NCBI GenBank assembly: GCA_023374045.1
Contig: CM041776.1
Coordinates: forward strand, 43,406,171-43,470,170
Reading direction: 5' to 3'
Source of the DNA: Limonium bicolor
Taxonomy: Eukaryota; Streptophyta; Magnoliopsida; Caryophyllales; Plumbaginaceae
Length of the DNA: 64,000 nucleotides
Below the pieces are notes generated by a model. That model was not told the DNA's origin, ran no database searches, and saw only the letters and a program-made list of their open reading frames with translations. Each line of letters opens with the position of its first letter. Position 1 is the stretch's first letter. The position numbers and the translations under genes are program-made. Below, one piece after another: positions 10,806 through 20,541 of the stretch.

Positions 10806-13727
10806 CTGCTAAAAACTGCAACTTAGGTGATTTTTCAACCCCAAATCAACCCTTAATCCACCTCCAATCATTCCATAATCTTTCCACATATTTCCTACAT
10901 GTTTAAACACCTTAAAACACTCCTTAAACCACCTCAAATCCTTGGTCCAATCCTTGCTCAATACTTGCTTAAGTTCTACATTTTCATTCTTGCATTTTTA
11001 CACTTTGCACACTTGTGCATTCCTAACTTCCTCTTGGTGGGTTACTACCCTCTACCAACCTCACCAAATTACTTATTGACCATTACAATTCCATCCTAGA
11101 CAAATGCACTACCTATAATCAAGTCAAATCTCCATCTTCAAGATTGCAAACACTAACTCTTTTTCTTGAAATTCCAAGGTCTTTATAACCCATTTTGCTA
11201 CAGATTTTTCTCACTACTTTACTTACCTCTAAAATAGCTCCTAAGGGGTTGGCTAACCAAATTGGTTTCTCTCCAAACACCAAGTTAACCCTTGGTCATT
11301 TCCTTACCCACTATACACTTAAATTTCCTTCGGTTTCTACCGAAATTTCGCCATAGTTTGCCTACAATCCTAGCATTCCCAAATGCATTACCTTCATCTC
11401 TCATCTCTAAATTCATTCACAACTATCCACACCCAAAGGGGTCCTACCAGCACACATTTAACCATTCAAAATTCATCCATAATCCTCCAAACACAATACC
11501 AATACATACTCAAATCACTTGGCTTCACGGCCCATGAATTACAACCACTTCACAATTTTCTCATACTTCAACCAAGTACATTCCTAACAAGGTTTTGGTT
11601 TCATTCATTTAATTAAGTTTCCCATCCCAAAGTTCAAAAGCAATTAAGATAGTCCTTAAGGCAAACCATTTACCTTAAGCTTCCAAGTTCCCTTTTCACT
11701 TCCTTTCTCTTCCTCCTTGACTCATGCTCTATCCTTTCTTCTTGTTTCTAGTTTCAAAATCGGCCAAGCTACAGCCATTACCCAAGGATACACAACAATA
11801 CTAATCAATCTCCAATTCTTGAATTAAACCCTAGAATTCCAAGAGAATGTTGAAGCTCAAAATGAGGAGTTACCTTCCAATCTCTAGTTGAAGTGTTTGC
11901 TAATAGAGCAACAATATTCCAGCTCCCAAATTGAAGCCAAACCGGCTGGAACAAGGGCAATAATGGGCTCAAACTCTAGAATTTCGGTAGTCAAAGAAAG
12001 GCTAGAAAATGAGGGTTTTTGAACTACTTTCTTACCTTAACCAACAAAGGAGTTGAATGAGCTAACAATGGTGTTCTTCAAGCCTTCAATGAGCTTCACC
12101 CATGGAGATGAAAGTGGTGATTTTCGAATTTTGAAAGGATGGGAATGTGCTCCCAGATGAGAGGAATCTAGTGGTGTAATTATTTTTGTATTTCAACCAT
12201 GTTTAAGGCATGAAAATGGGAGAAGGAGAGAGGGCTGGTGTGAGCTTGTGGAATCGCCATTGTATGGCTGGGAAGAAGATGAGTTCAGAAGTAGAGGAGG
12301 GAGTACGTGAGACACAAGAAAGAATAGGAGAGAGAGTATAAAAGGTGAGCTTTGTACTTTATTTTACTTTTTACTTTGTTGACTTTTCAACTCTTCCTTT
12401 TTAGCTAGGTGAGAGTGTGAGTGAGGGCTGTTTAACAATTAAAAACTGGCTCACATATATTGTACAAGCTGGAGCGTTTTTCGTCTTTTACAGAAACGCT
12501 CGTTATTTTACCGGTTTTAGCACTATTCACTAACCGGGCCCGTTTTCCGGAATTTTCTCGTTTCTTTATTTTCAATGGCTATTAAGCTCCGTTAATGTTT
12601 ATTTATAGTTATTTTATGAACTATAATTTTTACGGGTTCGTTTGGCCACTTAAAGTCACGTTTTCGGGTTTTCTCGAAAAACGTGCGCTAAAGCTTTATT
12701 AGCGTTTTTAATTCATTATTTGGATCCGTTTTCATCGGGAATTATTCCCATATATTATTTAGGCATTACTAAGCCTTTTAAATTAATTTAATACCCTCTC
12801 TAAGGTCATTTTCTTCTTACGGTCGCTTAACGTTCAATTTAGCGTTTTTCGCTTTTTAAGCGTTTTTCTTATTTCTTTTGGATTTATTCTGTTTATCAAA
12901 ATTCCTTAGGCACTAATAGGCCATCAATACCGTATTAGAGTAATTTAATCACCCCAATTAAGTCCGGGGTATTTCACGAGGCAAGGACCAAGGTATGGTT
13001 TTCTTGCAGTCTGTTGCCTACCGGTTTACACCGGCTTGTGTGTTGTTTGTTTTTCTGTGTGTTTATGACTTTGTAAGATTAAACCATGTAAAGAGTTTAC
13101 CGTTGTTAAATATCATATGTTGTTGAGTATGACTCTCTCTTCCCTTGTGTGTGTCTAACAAGACTTGACCTATGATTGTGAAGTGTTTGTTGTGTTCAAT
13201 GATGAACTACTAACAAGGGCTAACGGGGGAAGTGAGGAGTCCGGTCTGTTCCGGCCACGCGTGTGAGTATGGGAGTCGATGTCATAACCGGTTCGATTCT
13301 CTCTGTATGTTATGGTTAAGTTTCCAATTTGGTTTCTAACCTTCCCTTTAGCTTAACCAAGGCTATTTTACTGACTCACGTCGGGCCACAGGGGCATACT
13401 ATGTGTTTTGTTTCGGTGTGCTTGGATCACTATATCCGAGGCACCTTGTGTTAAGTTAACCGTTCAATCTAACCGGACGGTAACGAGTTATGTAACGAGC
13501 TAAGTATGAGCATGGCAACATTCTCTAAGCTCTCAATGGGGACTAACTGTGTTGGTTCTCTTCCTAAAAGGAATTGTATGTTTGTGATGTGTGTTATGTG
13601 TGTACAATACCTGTGTTATGTTATATATGTATGTGTGTGTTTTAAAATAAATACCATGTCATCATGACAATTGGTTGCGCGTATCCCGGTAGCCGATGGG
13701 CTGCGCGTTAGCCATACCAGCAAAGGT

Positions 13728-13763
13728 GCTGACCCCCTCGGGGGCTCCATATTTTTATTGCAG
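13728..13763 (+). promoter_or_regulatory. Conserved LTR hairpin and AG acceptor (element B 5' LTR)
   Basis: GCTGACCCCCTCGGGGGCTC followed by a T-rich tract and ATTGCAG|GATGAGG. Identical in the 3' LTR at 24009-24044. Likely 3' splice site of the leader. Confidence 0.6.
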
Positions 13764-14009
13764 GATGAGGATCGAAGAAGAGAGTGGCTCTAGATCCTAG
13801 AGAGTAGTTTACTTTTGGAGTACTTTTGGATGTTGCCCGGGTTGCGCCTGTGCTCCCGTGGCGTATTATATACTTGTTTTGTGATGGTTTACAGTGAGTA
13901 TACAGTGAAGGATTTAGTAAATACTCGGTATTATGTTGATGTATATATATGGTTGTTAGTTCTATGCTCGGGAGTCTGATCATCAGACCGGTACAATTGT
14001 ATTTATTCA

Positions 14010-14046
14010 GCCTTGTTAGCCACGTGGGTGGTTGACGGCATTGTAG
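14010..14046 (+). promoter_or_regulatory. Terminal LTR hairpin (9-bp stem, loop GTGG)
   Basis: GTTAGCCAC / GTGGTTGAC with loop GTGG, followed by GGCATTGTA and about 80 nt later by the LTR end. Other LTRs in the window keep the stem with different bases. Confidence 0.7.
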
Positions 14047-14133
14047 CACCAATCGTTTAGTTACCGTTTAGTTGTTTATTTTCCGCTGCGATTCCAAGTA
14101 TAGTTATGTGCGTAGTAGGGGTGTTACAAAAAG

Positions 14134-14145
14134 TGGTATCAGAGC
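14134..14145 (+). promoter_or_regulatory. Primer-binding site, tRNA-Met type
   Basis: TGGTATCAGAGC, the complement of the 3' end of plant initiator tRNA-Met, five bases (AAAAG) after the LTR end at 14128. It primes minus-strand synthesis and fixes the 5' LTR boundary. Confidence 0.92.
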
Positions 14146-14346
14146 GAAGTATCGCTCTGATGACTAGAATACCGAGCTTAGGGATATACCGAGTTAGGAA
14201 ACCTAACTACAGATACCTAAGTGAACAGATTTGGAAAGGTTGACCACTAACTAAGTGTGGAGATACCTTATTATCGGGAAGCGTTACAATCGTTGGACCG
14301 ATAAGTGTGCAAGCATAATGCTAATGAGATGTTCATATGAATTCAG

Positions 14347-15805
14347 ATGGCAGGTAGACCACGAGGAGAGGCCGCGGGCGCGGTACTGGAGGTATGGGTG
14401 ACCAGGATGATGATACTACGGCACAGACCATGGCTGAGGCAGTTGCAGCCGCCGTAGCTCAGCTGGTACCCGACTTAGTTGCTGCTATACAGCAAGGGCG
14501 ACAGCCTGGAGTTCAGCCACCACCACCACCGCCACGAGAGACCAATTGGGTCAAGGCGTTGGCTGATCTGAGGCCGCCCTCATTCAGTGGGGAGACCGAT
14601 CCCCGTAAGCTCGAGGCATACATCTCCGAGATGGAGACCGCCTTCGAAACCCTAGCACCACCTGAGCAGGTCAAGGTACGACTTGCTGCTTACTACTTGA
14701 AGGGCTCGGCACAAAACTGGTGGAAGCTTGTGCGCGAGGGTAGAGTTGCTGACCCGACGTTTCAGTGGAGGGAGTACACGGCTCTGCTGCGAGCCAAATA
14801 CTACCCTATACATGTGCAAGAGGCCAAGCGCCTGGAGTTGGACAATCTGAGACAAGGGGATAAGATGACGGTAGATGAGTACTACTCAGCCTTCATCGGA
14901 CTTATCCACCTGCTACCGGATCTGGGTTACTCAGACCGGATCCTTGTGAACCGTTTCTACAACGGACTGAACTATCGCCTACGCTACGGCATGGGGCCTA
15001 CTGGATATACCACCTTGCAGGTAAAGGAATTACAGTGTAATGTGAATAAGTGTGTACAATGTGTTAATGTGATGTGAGTTTATTTGGCGGGGCATAACTG
15101 ACACCCTAAATATAGGAGTGCTATCATGCCGCTGCTATTGTGGAGATCACCGTCCGTCTGAGGGACGAGGAGAGTGCGCTCAAGCGCAAGGCTCAGAACG
15201 AGGGCCAAGGCACGCAAGGGCAGTGGGGAGGGAAGAAGAAGAATCATACCCCAGTCCCAGAAAGGACAGCAACAGGGTGGCAAGGGCCAGACCCAGACCA
15301 CCACTGCTGAGGAGCCTCTGCAGCTCACCTATGCGTATGCGGCCAAGCCCCTACGTTCTTACCCACCTAAGGGTAATTGTCTAATCCTGTGTGATAAGTT
15401 AGAGTATATGTTAATAAGTTGGAACAAGTATTGATGTGTATTGTGATAGCAGCTGGCACGGGCTCTGGACCGGAGCGCCACTATTACTGCAAGTGGTGCA
15501 ACGGAGACCACCCCGGCAAGGACTGCAAGGGTAACGATGTTCAGTGCCGATACTGTAAGAAGATGGGTCACCGCGATCATGAATGTTGGCAGAACCCAAA
15601 CAGTAGGAACTTCAGGCCCAAGGGGCAATGGAAGGGTAAGGCCACTGCGACCACCGATGGCCAGAAGACGGCAAACCAGCCACCCCCAGATCAGAGGTAC
15701 ACGGAGTCCCAGAAGGGGAAGGGGTCGGGGTCCAACAAGGCCACCCTGAATGTGGTGGACCGGTCTGAGGCGCCAGGGCCCTCTTCTAGACCAGGTACCG
15801 CCTAA
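14347..15805 (+). CDS. gag: gag: capsid and nucleocapsid, interrupted by introns (element B)
   Basis: Best start is ATG 14347 (MAGRPRG), but one indel near 14360-14366 shifts into the main frame, where a second ATG lies at 14394. Exon 1 (to 15020) has an acidic N-terminus, a PPPPPP stretch and a retrotransposon Gag domain (YLKGSAQNWW, YYPIHVQEAKRLEL, DEYYSAFIGL). Exon 2 (15116-15372) is basic and Gln/Gly rich and has one apparent indel near 15250. Exon 3 (from 15450) carries two CCHC zinc knuckles (CKWCNGDHPGKDC and CRYCKKMGHRDHEC) that bind RNA. If intron 3 is retained, translation stops at 15803-15805; if it is spliced at 15795, the frame continues into AlkB or pol. Gag packages the element RNA in cytoplasmic particles. 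Exon phases match at both internal junctions. Confidence 0.85.
15021..15115 (+). other. Putative intron 1 of gag (95 bp)
   Basis: GTAAAG at 15021 to TATAG at 15115. Removal joins ...YTTLQ to ECYHAAAIVE at a codon boundary (phase 0). Unspliced RNA hits a stop at 15077 and loses the zinc knuckles. Confidence 0.7.
15373..15449 (+). other. Putative intron 2 of gag (77 bp)
   Basis: GTAATTG at 15373 to GTGATAG at 15449. The exon ends after codon position 1 (G) and the next begins CA, giving Ala in the frame of the zinc knuckles. AT-rich against GC-rich exons. Confidence 0.72.
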
Positions 15806-15939
15806 ACTGTTGAATGAAATAAGTGTCTGCATACCGCATTTCATGCATGAGTGTGAGTGAGATTAAATAAACAACCATGTGAGTAAATAAATAAAGTATA
15901 GTGTGAGATTTACCTAATTAGAGTATTCTAAACTTAAAG
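15795..15939 (+). other. Putative intron 3, gag to AlkB (145 bp)
   Basis: GTACCG donor at 15795 and TTAAAG acceptor at 15938-15939. The split codon (G + GA) is in phase and joins Gag to a frame open through the AlkB domain. The same donor is also in phase with the acceptor before pol at 16849-16850. Confidence 0.6.
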
Positions 15940-16675
15940 GAACTTTCAATATATGTTATCCAATCCCACCCACACCAAACCCTGAAGAAACCACCATCAA
16001 CATCACCGACTTTCCATTGGAGCAATGTCAGGTCATCCAGCCAGGTATGATACTTCTAAATGGATACCTGACACCGGAGGCACAAATCCATATCATCAGA
16101 CGATGCGACGAACTTGGAGCAAAACCAGGAGGGTTTTACACACCCGAATACCCGAACGGAGCAAGGATGCAATTGAAGATGATGTGCATGGGTAAGGACT
16201 GGAACCCTTACACCAAGTCATATCAAGAAGTTCGAGCTGAAGATGGAGCAACAGTATCAAGTATACCAGAGGAGTTCCATGCGGTCGTTAACCACGCCGT
16301 GGGAATTGCTCACAAGTTGAAACGGAATCAATTCCAAGTGTAAAAGCAGATCTATGCATTGAACTTCTACCAGAAAGGTGGACGGTTAGGTATACACCAA
16401 GACAAGGACGAGTCACCCGAGTCTCTAAGTAAGGGAGTACCCGTGGTGTCTTGGTCCATTGGTGATACCGCAGTATTTGTGTATGGCGAGCAGAAGCGTG
16501 CTGACCTCGCAAAGAAGCTACTGCTGAAATCGGGAGATGTACTAATCATGGGTGGACAAGCAAGGATGCTATACCACGGCATCAGAAAGATCAAACTGAA
16601 TACCGCACCGTCGGCAGTGATCAATGCCACACACATGAAACCCGGACGTTTGAATTGACCTTCAGACAGTTTTAA
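15940..16675 (+). pseudogene. AlkB-like 2OG-Fe(II) dioxygenase ORF of element B, broken by indels
   Basis: About three quarters of the N-terminal residues match the copy at 1-687, from MILLNGYLTPEAQ through GGFYTPEYPNGA and MMCMGKDWNPY. The second half keeps the H-x-D of HQDKDE, the second His in YHG and the RLN...TFR C-terminus. Three small breaks are visible: near 16318 and near 16363 (the frame resumes within NFYQ) and a missing base near 16655. There is no TATA-like or host-gene context: it lies between gag and pol as in element A. The stop TAA is at 16673-16675. Upstream of Met 16047 the frame is open to the proposed acceptor at 15939, adding a Pro/Thr-rich linker. Since indels are also over-represented in this element's LTRs, the breaks may be assembly errors. 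Confidence 0.8.
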
Positions 16676-16850
16676 GCCTTGTATAATTATGGTAAACCAG
16701 TATGTATTAAGGATGTTGTAAGTGTGAATCATGGCGACAGTATAAGCCAATGAATGTTGTAAAAAGAGTGTGTTAATGAATAAAGTGGAGTTGATTGGAG
16801 CATATAAATCGTGTTGTTACCCAATACTTATTAGTTTGCCAATGAATTAG
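16676..16850 (+). other. Linker between AlkB and pol in element B
   Basis: Non-coding, with five stop codons in the pol register (for example TAG at 16832-16834). It ends with GAATTAG|GC, an acceptor-like AG exactly where protein similarity between the two pol copies begins; element A has AATAG|GT at the same place (822-823). Confidence 0.6.
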
Positions 16851-19800
16851 GCTGTGCACTCGGAACGGGAGGTATACTGAGTGTCTGCAATAAGGCAGAA
16901 GCCGGCAAGAGCGGCACAATCCTCACCGGTACCTTTCCAGTGAATGGCGTGGATGCATCGATCTTGTTCGACTCTGGAGCCTCACACACATTCATTTCGC
17001 TATCATTTGCGAAGAGGCTGGGGTTAGATGGTGAAGAGATGCCAGACTTCGTGGTTACTCTCCCGTCGAAAGAGCGGATCAGATGTACCCGCTACTACCG
17101 AGGTGCTATTGTACAAATCAGGGGTGAAGAGTTTCCGATCGACTTGATAGAGTTCGACGGACTAGGCTTTGATGTGATTGTCGGGATGAACTGGTTGGAG
17201 CGGCACAAGGGCAGAATCCTGTGTGCCGAGCATCGACTGCTTCTTCGGAGTCCATCTGGGGTTACCATATCTTACCGCCAGAGGCCCAGGGAGCCTTCGA
17301 CAGATCATCACCGCCATGGCTATGTATCACGAGTTACGACGAGGGAGTGATGTATACCTCTGCTATGTCCAGGACATAGAGAGAGACCCTGAGTTTAGCC
17401 CAGATGTGCCGGTAGTGTCGGAGTTTCCTGATGTATTTCCTAAGGAACTGCCGGGCATGCCGCCAGCACGAGAGGTTGAGTTTGAGATTGATCTAGTTCC
17501 GGGCACCGGACCCATTGCAAAAGCACCTTACCGTATGGCTCCAGCAGATGACAGAGCTCAAGGAGCAGCTGAGAGACCTACTCGACAAGGGCTTTATCCG
17601 CCCTAGTGTTTCACCATGGGGAGCGCCGGTCCTCTTCGTGAAGAAGAAGGACGGTAGCCTCCGCCTATGTATTGATTATCGGGAGCTGAATGCTGTTACG
17701 GTGAAGAACCGTTACCCCTTACCACGCATCGACGATCTATTTGATCAGCTGAGGGGAGCATCAGTATTCTCCAAGATAGACTTACGTTCCGGATACCACC
17801 AGATTGCCATCCGAGACAGTGATATAGAAAAGACAGCCTTCAGAACTAGGTATGGGCATTATGAGTTCACAGTTATGCCGTTTGGCTTGTCAAATGCACC
17901 AGCAAAGTTCATGGACTTAATGAACCGTTTGTTCCAAGATCAGTTGGACAAATCAGTGGTAGTCTTCATCGATGACATACTTGTGTATTCGAAATCGAGA
18001 GGTGAGCATGAAAGCCACCTGAGAGATGTATTGCAGACATTGAGAAAGAATCAGTTGTATGCTAAATTTTCTAAGTGTGAATTTTGGTTGAACCAAGTAT
18101 CATTCCTTGGACATGTGATTTCTGAGGCCGGGATCGCTGTTGATCCGGCAAAGATAGATGCAGTGCGCACCTGGCCTAGGCCGAAGACAGTTACCGACAT
18201 CAGGAGCTTCCTCGGTCTGGCAGGTTACTATAGGAGATTTGTGAAGGACTTCTCCAGTGTCTCGAAGCCGATGACTTCCTTGATGAAGAAGGATGCACCA
18301 TTCGAGTGGACAGTCGACTGTGAGAGCTTTCGCGAGTCTCAAGGATGCTCTGACATCTGCACCGGTTCTGACATTACCAGACGGTCCAGATGGTTTTGAG
18401 GTCTACTGCGACGCATCAGGCAGAGGTATGGGTTGTGTGTTGATGCAACACGGGAAGGTCGTAGCTTACGCCTCCCGACAGCTGAAGAAGCATGAGGAGA
18501 ACTACCCTACCCACGACTTAGAATTGGGGGCCATTGTCTTCGCACTGAAGATATGGCGACATCACTTGTATGGGGTAAGTGTGACGATCTATTCTGACCA
18601 CAAGAGTTTAAAGTACTTGTTCACTCAGAAGGAGTTGAACATGAGGCAGAGAAGGTGGGTTGAGTTTCTGAATGATTATGACATCAATTTACAGTACAAG
18701 GAGGGTAAGGCAAATGTGGTAGCTGACGCATTGAGTCGCCGAGCACACTCTCTCCATTCGCTAGTCTCTCATACTGGCTTGGTTGAAGAGGTGCGGAGTG
18801 CTCAGATGACGGATCAGTACATGATGGAGATTAGACAGAAGCTTATTGATGGCACATTCGAGGGTCAGAAGTACGACTTCAGACTCCACGATGATGACCT
18901 GATTAGGCTTAATGGCAGATTGTGTATACCCAGGAGTAGCGCTGAGTTGAAGGAGCGCATATTGAGTGAATCCCATTGTTCTACTACTTCGATTCACCCC
19001 GGAGCTTCAAAGATGTATAAAGGTATGAAAAGATACTTCTGGTGGGCTGGAATGAAAAAGGATGTGAATGACTATGTGTTGAGGTGTCTCACTTGTCAGA
19101 AGGTCAAGTTTGAGCACCGACGGCCTGGTGGTATGGTGCAGCCAATGCCAGTGCCGGAGTGGAAGTTCCATGACATATCTATGGACTTCGTAGTAGGGCT
19201 TCCGCCTACAAGGGGAGGTCTGAATATGATTTGGGTAGTAGTTGACCGACTGACCAAGGTGGCCCGATTCATTCCGATGAAGGACACCTGGAAAGTGGCA
19301 AGATTGGCAGAACTATTCGATAAAGAGATTGTTAGACATCATGGTGTACCAAAGACGATTGTATCCGACAGAGATACCAGATTCTTATCCAGATATTGGA
19401 AGTCTACACGAGAGGCATTGGGTACTGAACTGAAATTGAGTACGGCGTTTCACCCACAGACCGATGGTCAGAGTGAGCGCACCATTCAGACACTTGAGGA
19501 TATGCTACGAGCATGTGCACTTGACTTTCAGACCAGCTGGATTGATAAGTTATATCTGATCGAGTTTAGTTACAACAACAGTTATCATGCGTCGATCAAG
19601 ATGTCTCCCTTCCAGGCATTGTACGGTAGACCATGCCGCACGCCATTATGTTGGGATGAGTCGAGTGAGACGGTCATTATAGGACCAGAGTATCTTGAGC
19701 AAGTTCAGGCAGAAGTTCGCCAGATCAGGGATAATATGAAAGCAGCTCAGGATAGGCAGAAGTCGTACGCAGATGTGCGCCGACGTGACCTGGGTTCGCT

Positions 19801-20223
19801 GTGGGCGATCAGGTATTTTTGAGAGTATCCCCATGAAGGGAGTGTTCGTTTTGGCCAGAAAGGCAAGTTGAGCCCAAAGTATGTGGGGCCTTATGTTGTG
19901 ACGGAGCGGATCGGCCCGGTAGCTTATAGACTTGACTTACCCGCCGAGCTGGGCAAGGTACATGATGTATTTCATGTGTCCCAGTTGAAGAAGAGTATAT
20001 GTCTCATCCGTCTCATGTGCTTCAGCCTGAAAGGCTAACTTTAGAGCCGACCATGCGATCAGTGGAGACTCCGGTACGGATTCTGGACACTAAGACTCGA
20101 GACACTCGCCATAAGTCTGTGAGACTGGTGAAGGTTCTCTGGTCTAACCAGGACGTTGAGGAGGCCACTTGGGAGCTGGAAGATAAGATGAAGGCGAAGT
20201 ACCCGTCGTTGTTTACTTCGTAG
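16851..20223 (+). pseudogene. pol: Ty3/gypsy pol with several frameshifts (element B)
   Basis: Protease ([12 protein letters not shown]), reverse transcriptase ([26 protein letters not shown]), RNase H ([16 protein letters not shown]), integrase (CLTCQKVK; D in [10 protein letters not shown] in VSDRDTRF, E in [11 protein letters not shown]) and chromodomain (KVLWSNQDVEEATWELEDKM), in the same order as element A. Register changes are visible near 17300, 17545, 18330, 19795 and at several points between 19830 and 20000; the longest open stretch is 18293-19822. No premature nonsense substitution was found: the breaks are short indels. In element A the Trp codon at 3375 is TAG, but here it is intact. 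The pol would be made as a Gag-Pol fusion if the 15795 donor joins the 16850 acceptor (phases agree). Confidence 0.9.
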
Positions 20224-20541
20224 TATTTATATGTATAGGGTACGGGGCGTACCCCTATTTAAGGGGGGTAGAGCCGTTTCGGTTATGTATATGACATGTA
20301 TTTGAATACATTGTCTGTGTTGTGTTGTCATGTTGTCAATGTTACATTGTTAATGTTACAGACCGCTGTCTGAGTCTGAATGATGTTGTGATGTTTTGTT
20401 GTTTGGACCATGTGTCCGATATGATGTAAGATGTTGTTAATGTGATATAGAAGTGTTGTTGATATGTGTTCTCATGTTCTAATGTTTAAGTTATGTGGAA
20501 GTATGAACTTTGGGGACAAAGTTCTTTTAAGGGGGGTAGAT
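20224..20541 (+). other. 3' untranslated interior of element B with two hairpin/polypurine units
   Basis: Just after pol is GGTACG-GGG-CGTACC with TTTAAGGGGGGTAGA (20239-20272). At the LTR edge is a stem GAACTTT / AAAGTTC (20505-20524) with TTTTAAGGGGGGTAGAT (20526-20541), the functional polypurine tract. The rest is T/G-rich and non-coding. Confidence 0.85.

Larger units (their letters stand above)
8500..12976 (-). repeat. Minus-strand LTR fragment (first ~150 bp missing)
   Basis: Ends with GGGGTATTTCA at 12976, the complement of the LTR start. It contains, in reverse, the usual LTR landmarks: ATCAGACCGATATT-type motif near 8515, splice-acceptor and CCCCTAGGGGG hairpin (8810-8857), CACGCGTGGCC block (9766), a hairpin array (10626-10805), and donor-like sites as reversed TTACC near 11667, 11871 and 12035. 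The reversed LTR 3' terminus is absent where element A begins, so element A probably inserted into this LTR. At 12976/12977 it directly abuts the interior of element B's 5' LTR, so it in turn probably inserted there. Confidence 0.8.
12977..14128 (+). repeat. 5' LTR of element B, 3' portion
   Basis: Matches 23257-24412 almost base for base and ends GTAGGGGTGTTACA. It holds the CCACGCGTG block (13254), the GACCCCCTCGGGGG hairpin with TTTTTATTGCAG acceptor (13728-13763), the GTCTGATCATCAGACCG palindrome (13974) and the terminal hairpin (14010-14046). The missing upstream part is expected left of the window. Confidence 0.93.

Noticed and set aside
14394..15805. Separate short genes for the gag pieces at 14394, 15174 and 15419
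   Set aside because: They join through phase-matched GT-AG introns into one Gag with capsid and two zinc knuckles.
15080..15844. Minus-strand ORFs opposite gag
   Set aside because: Shadow frames of GC-rich coding sequence.
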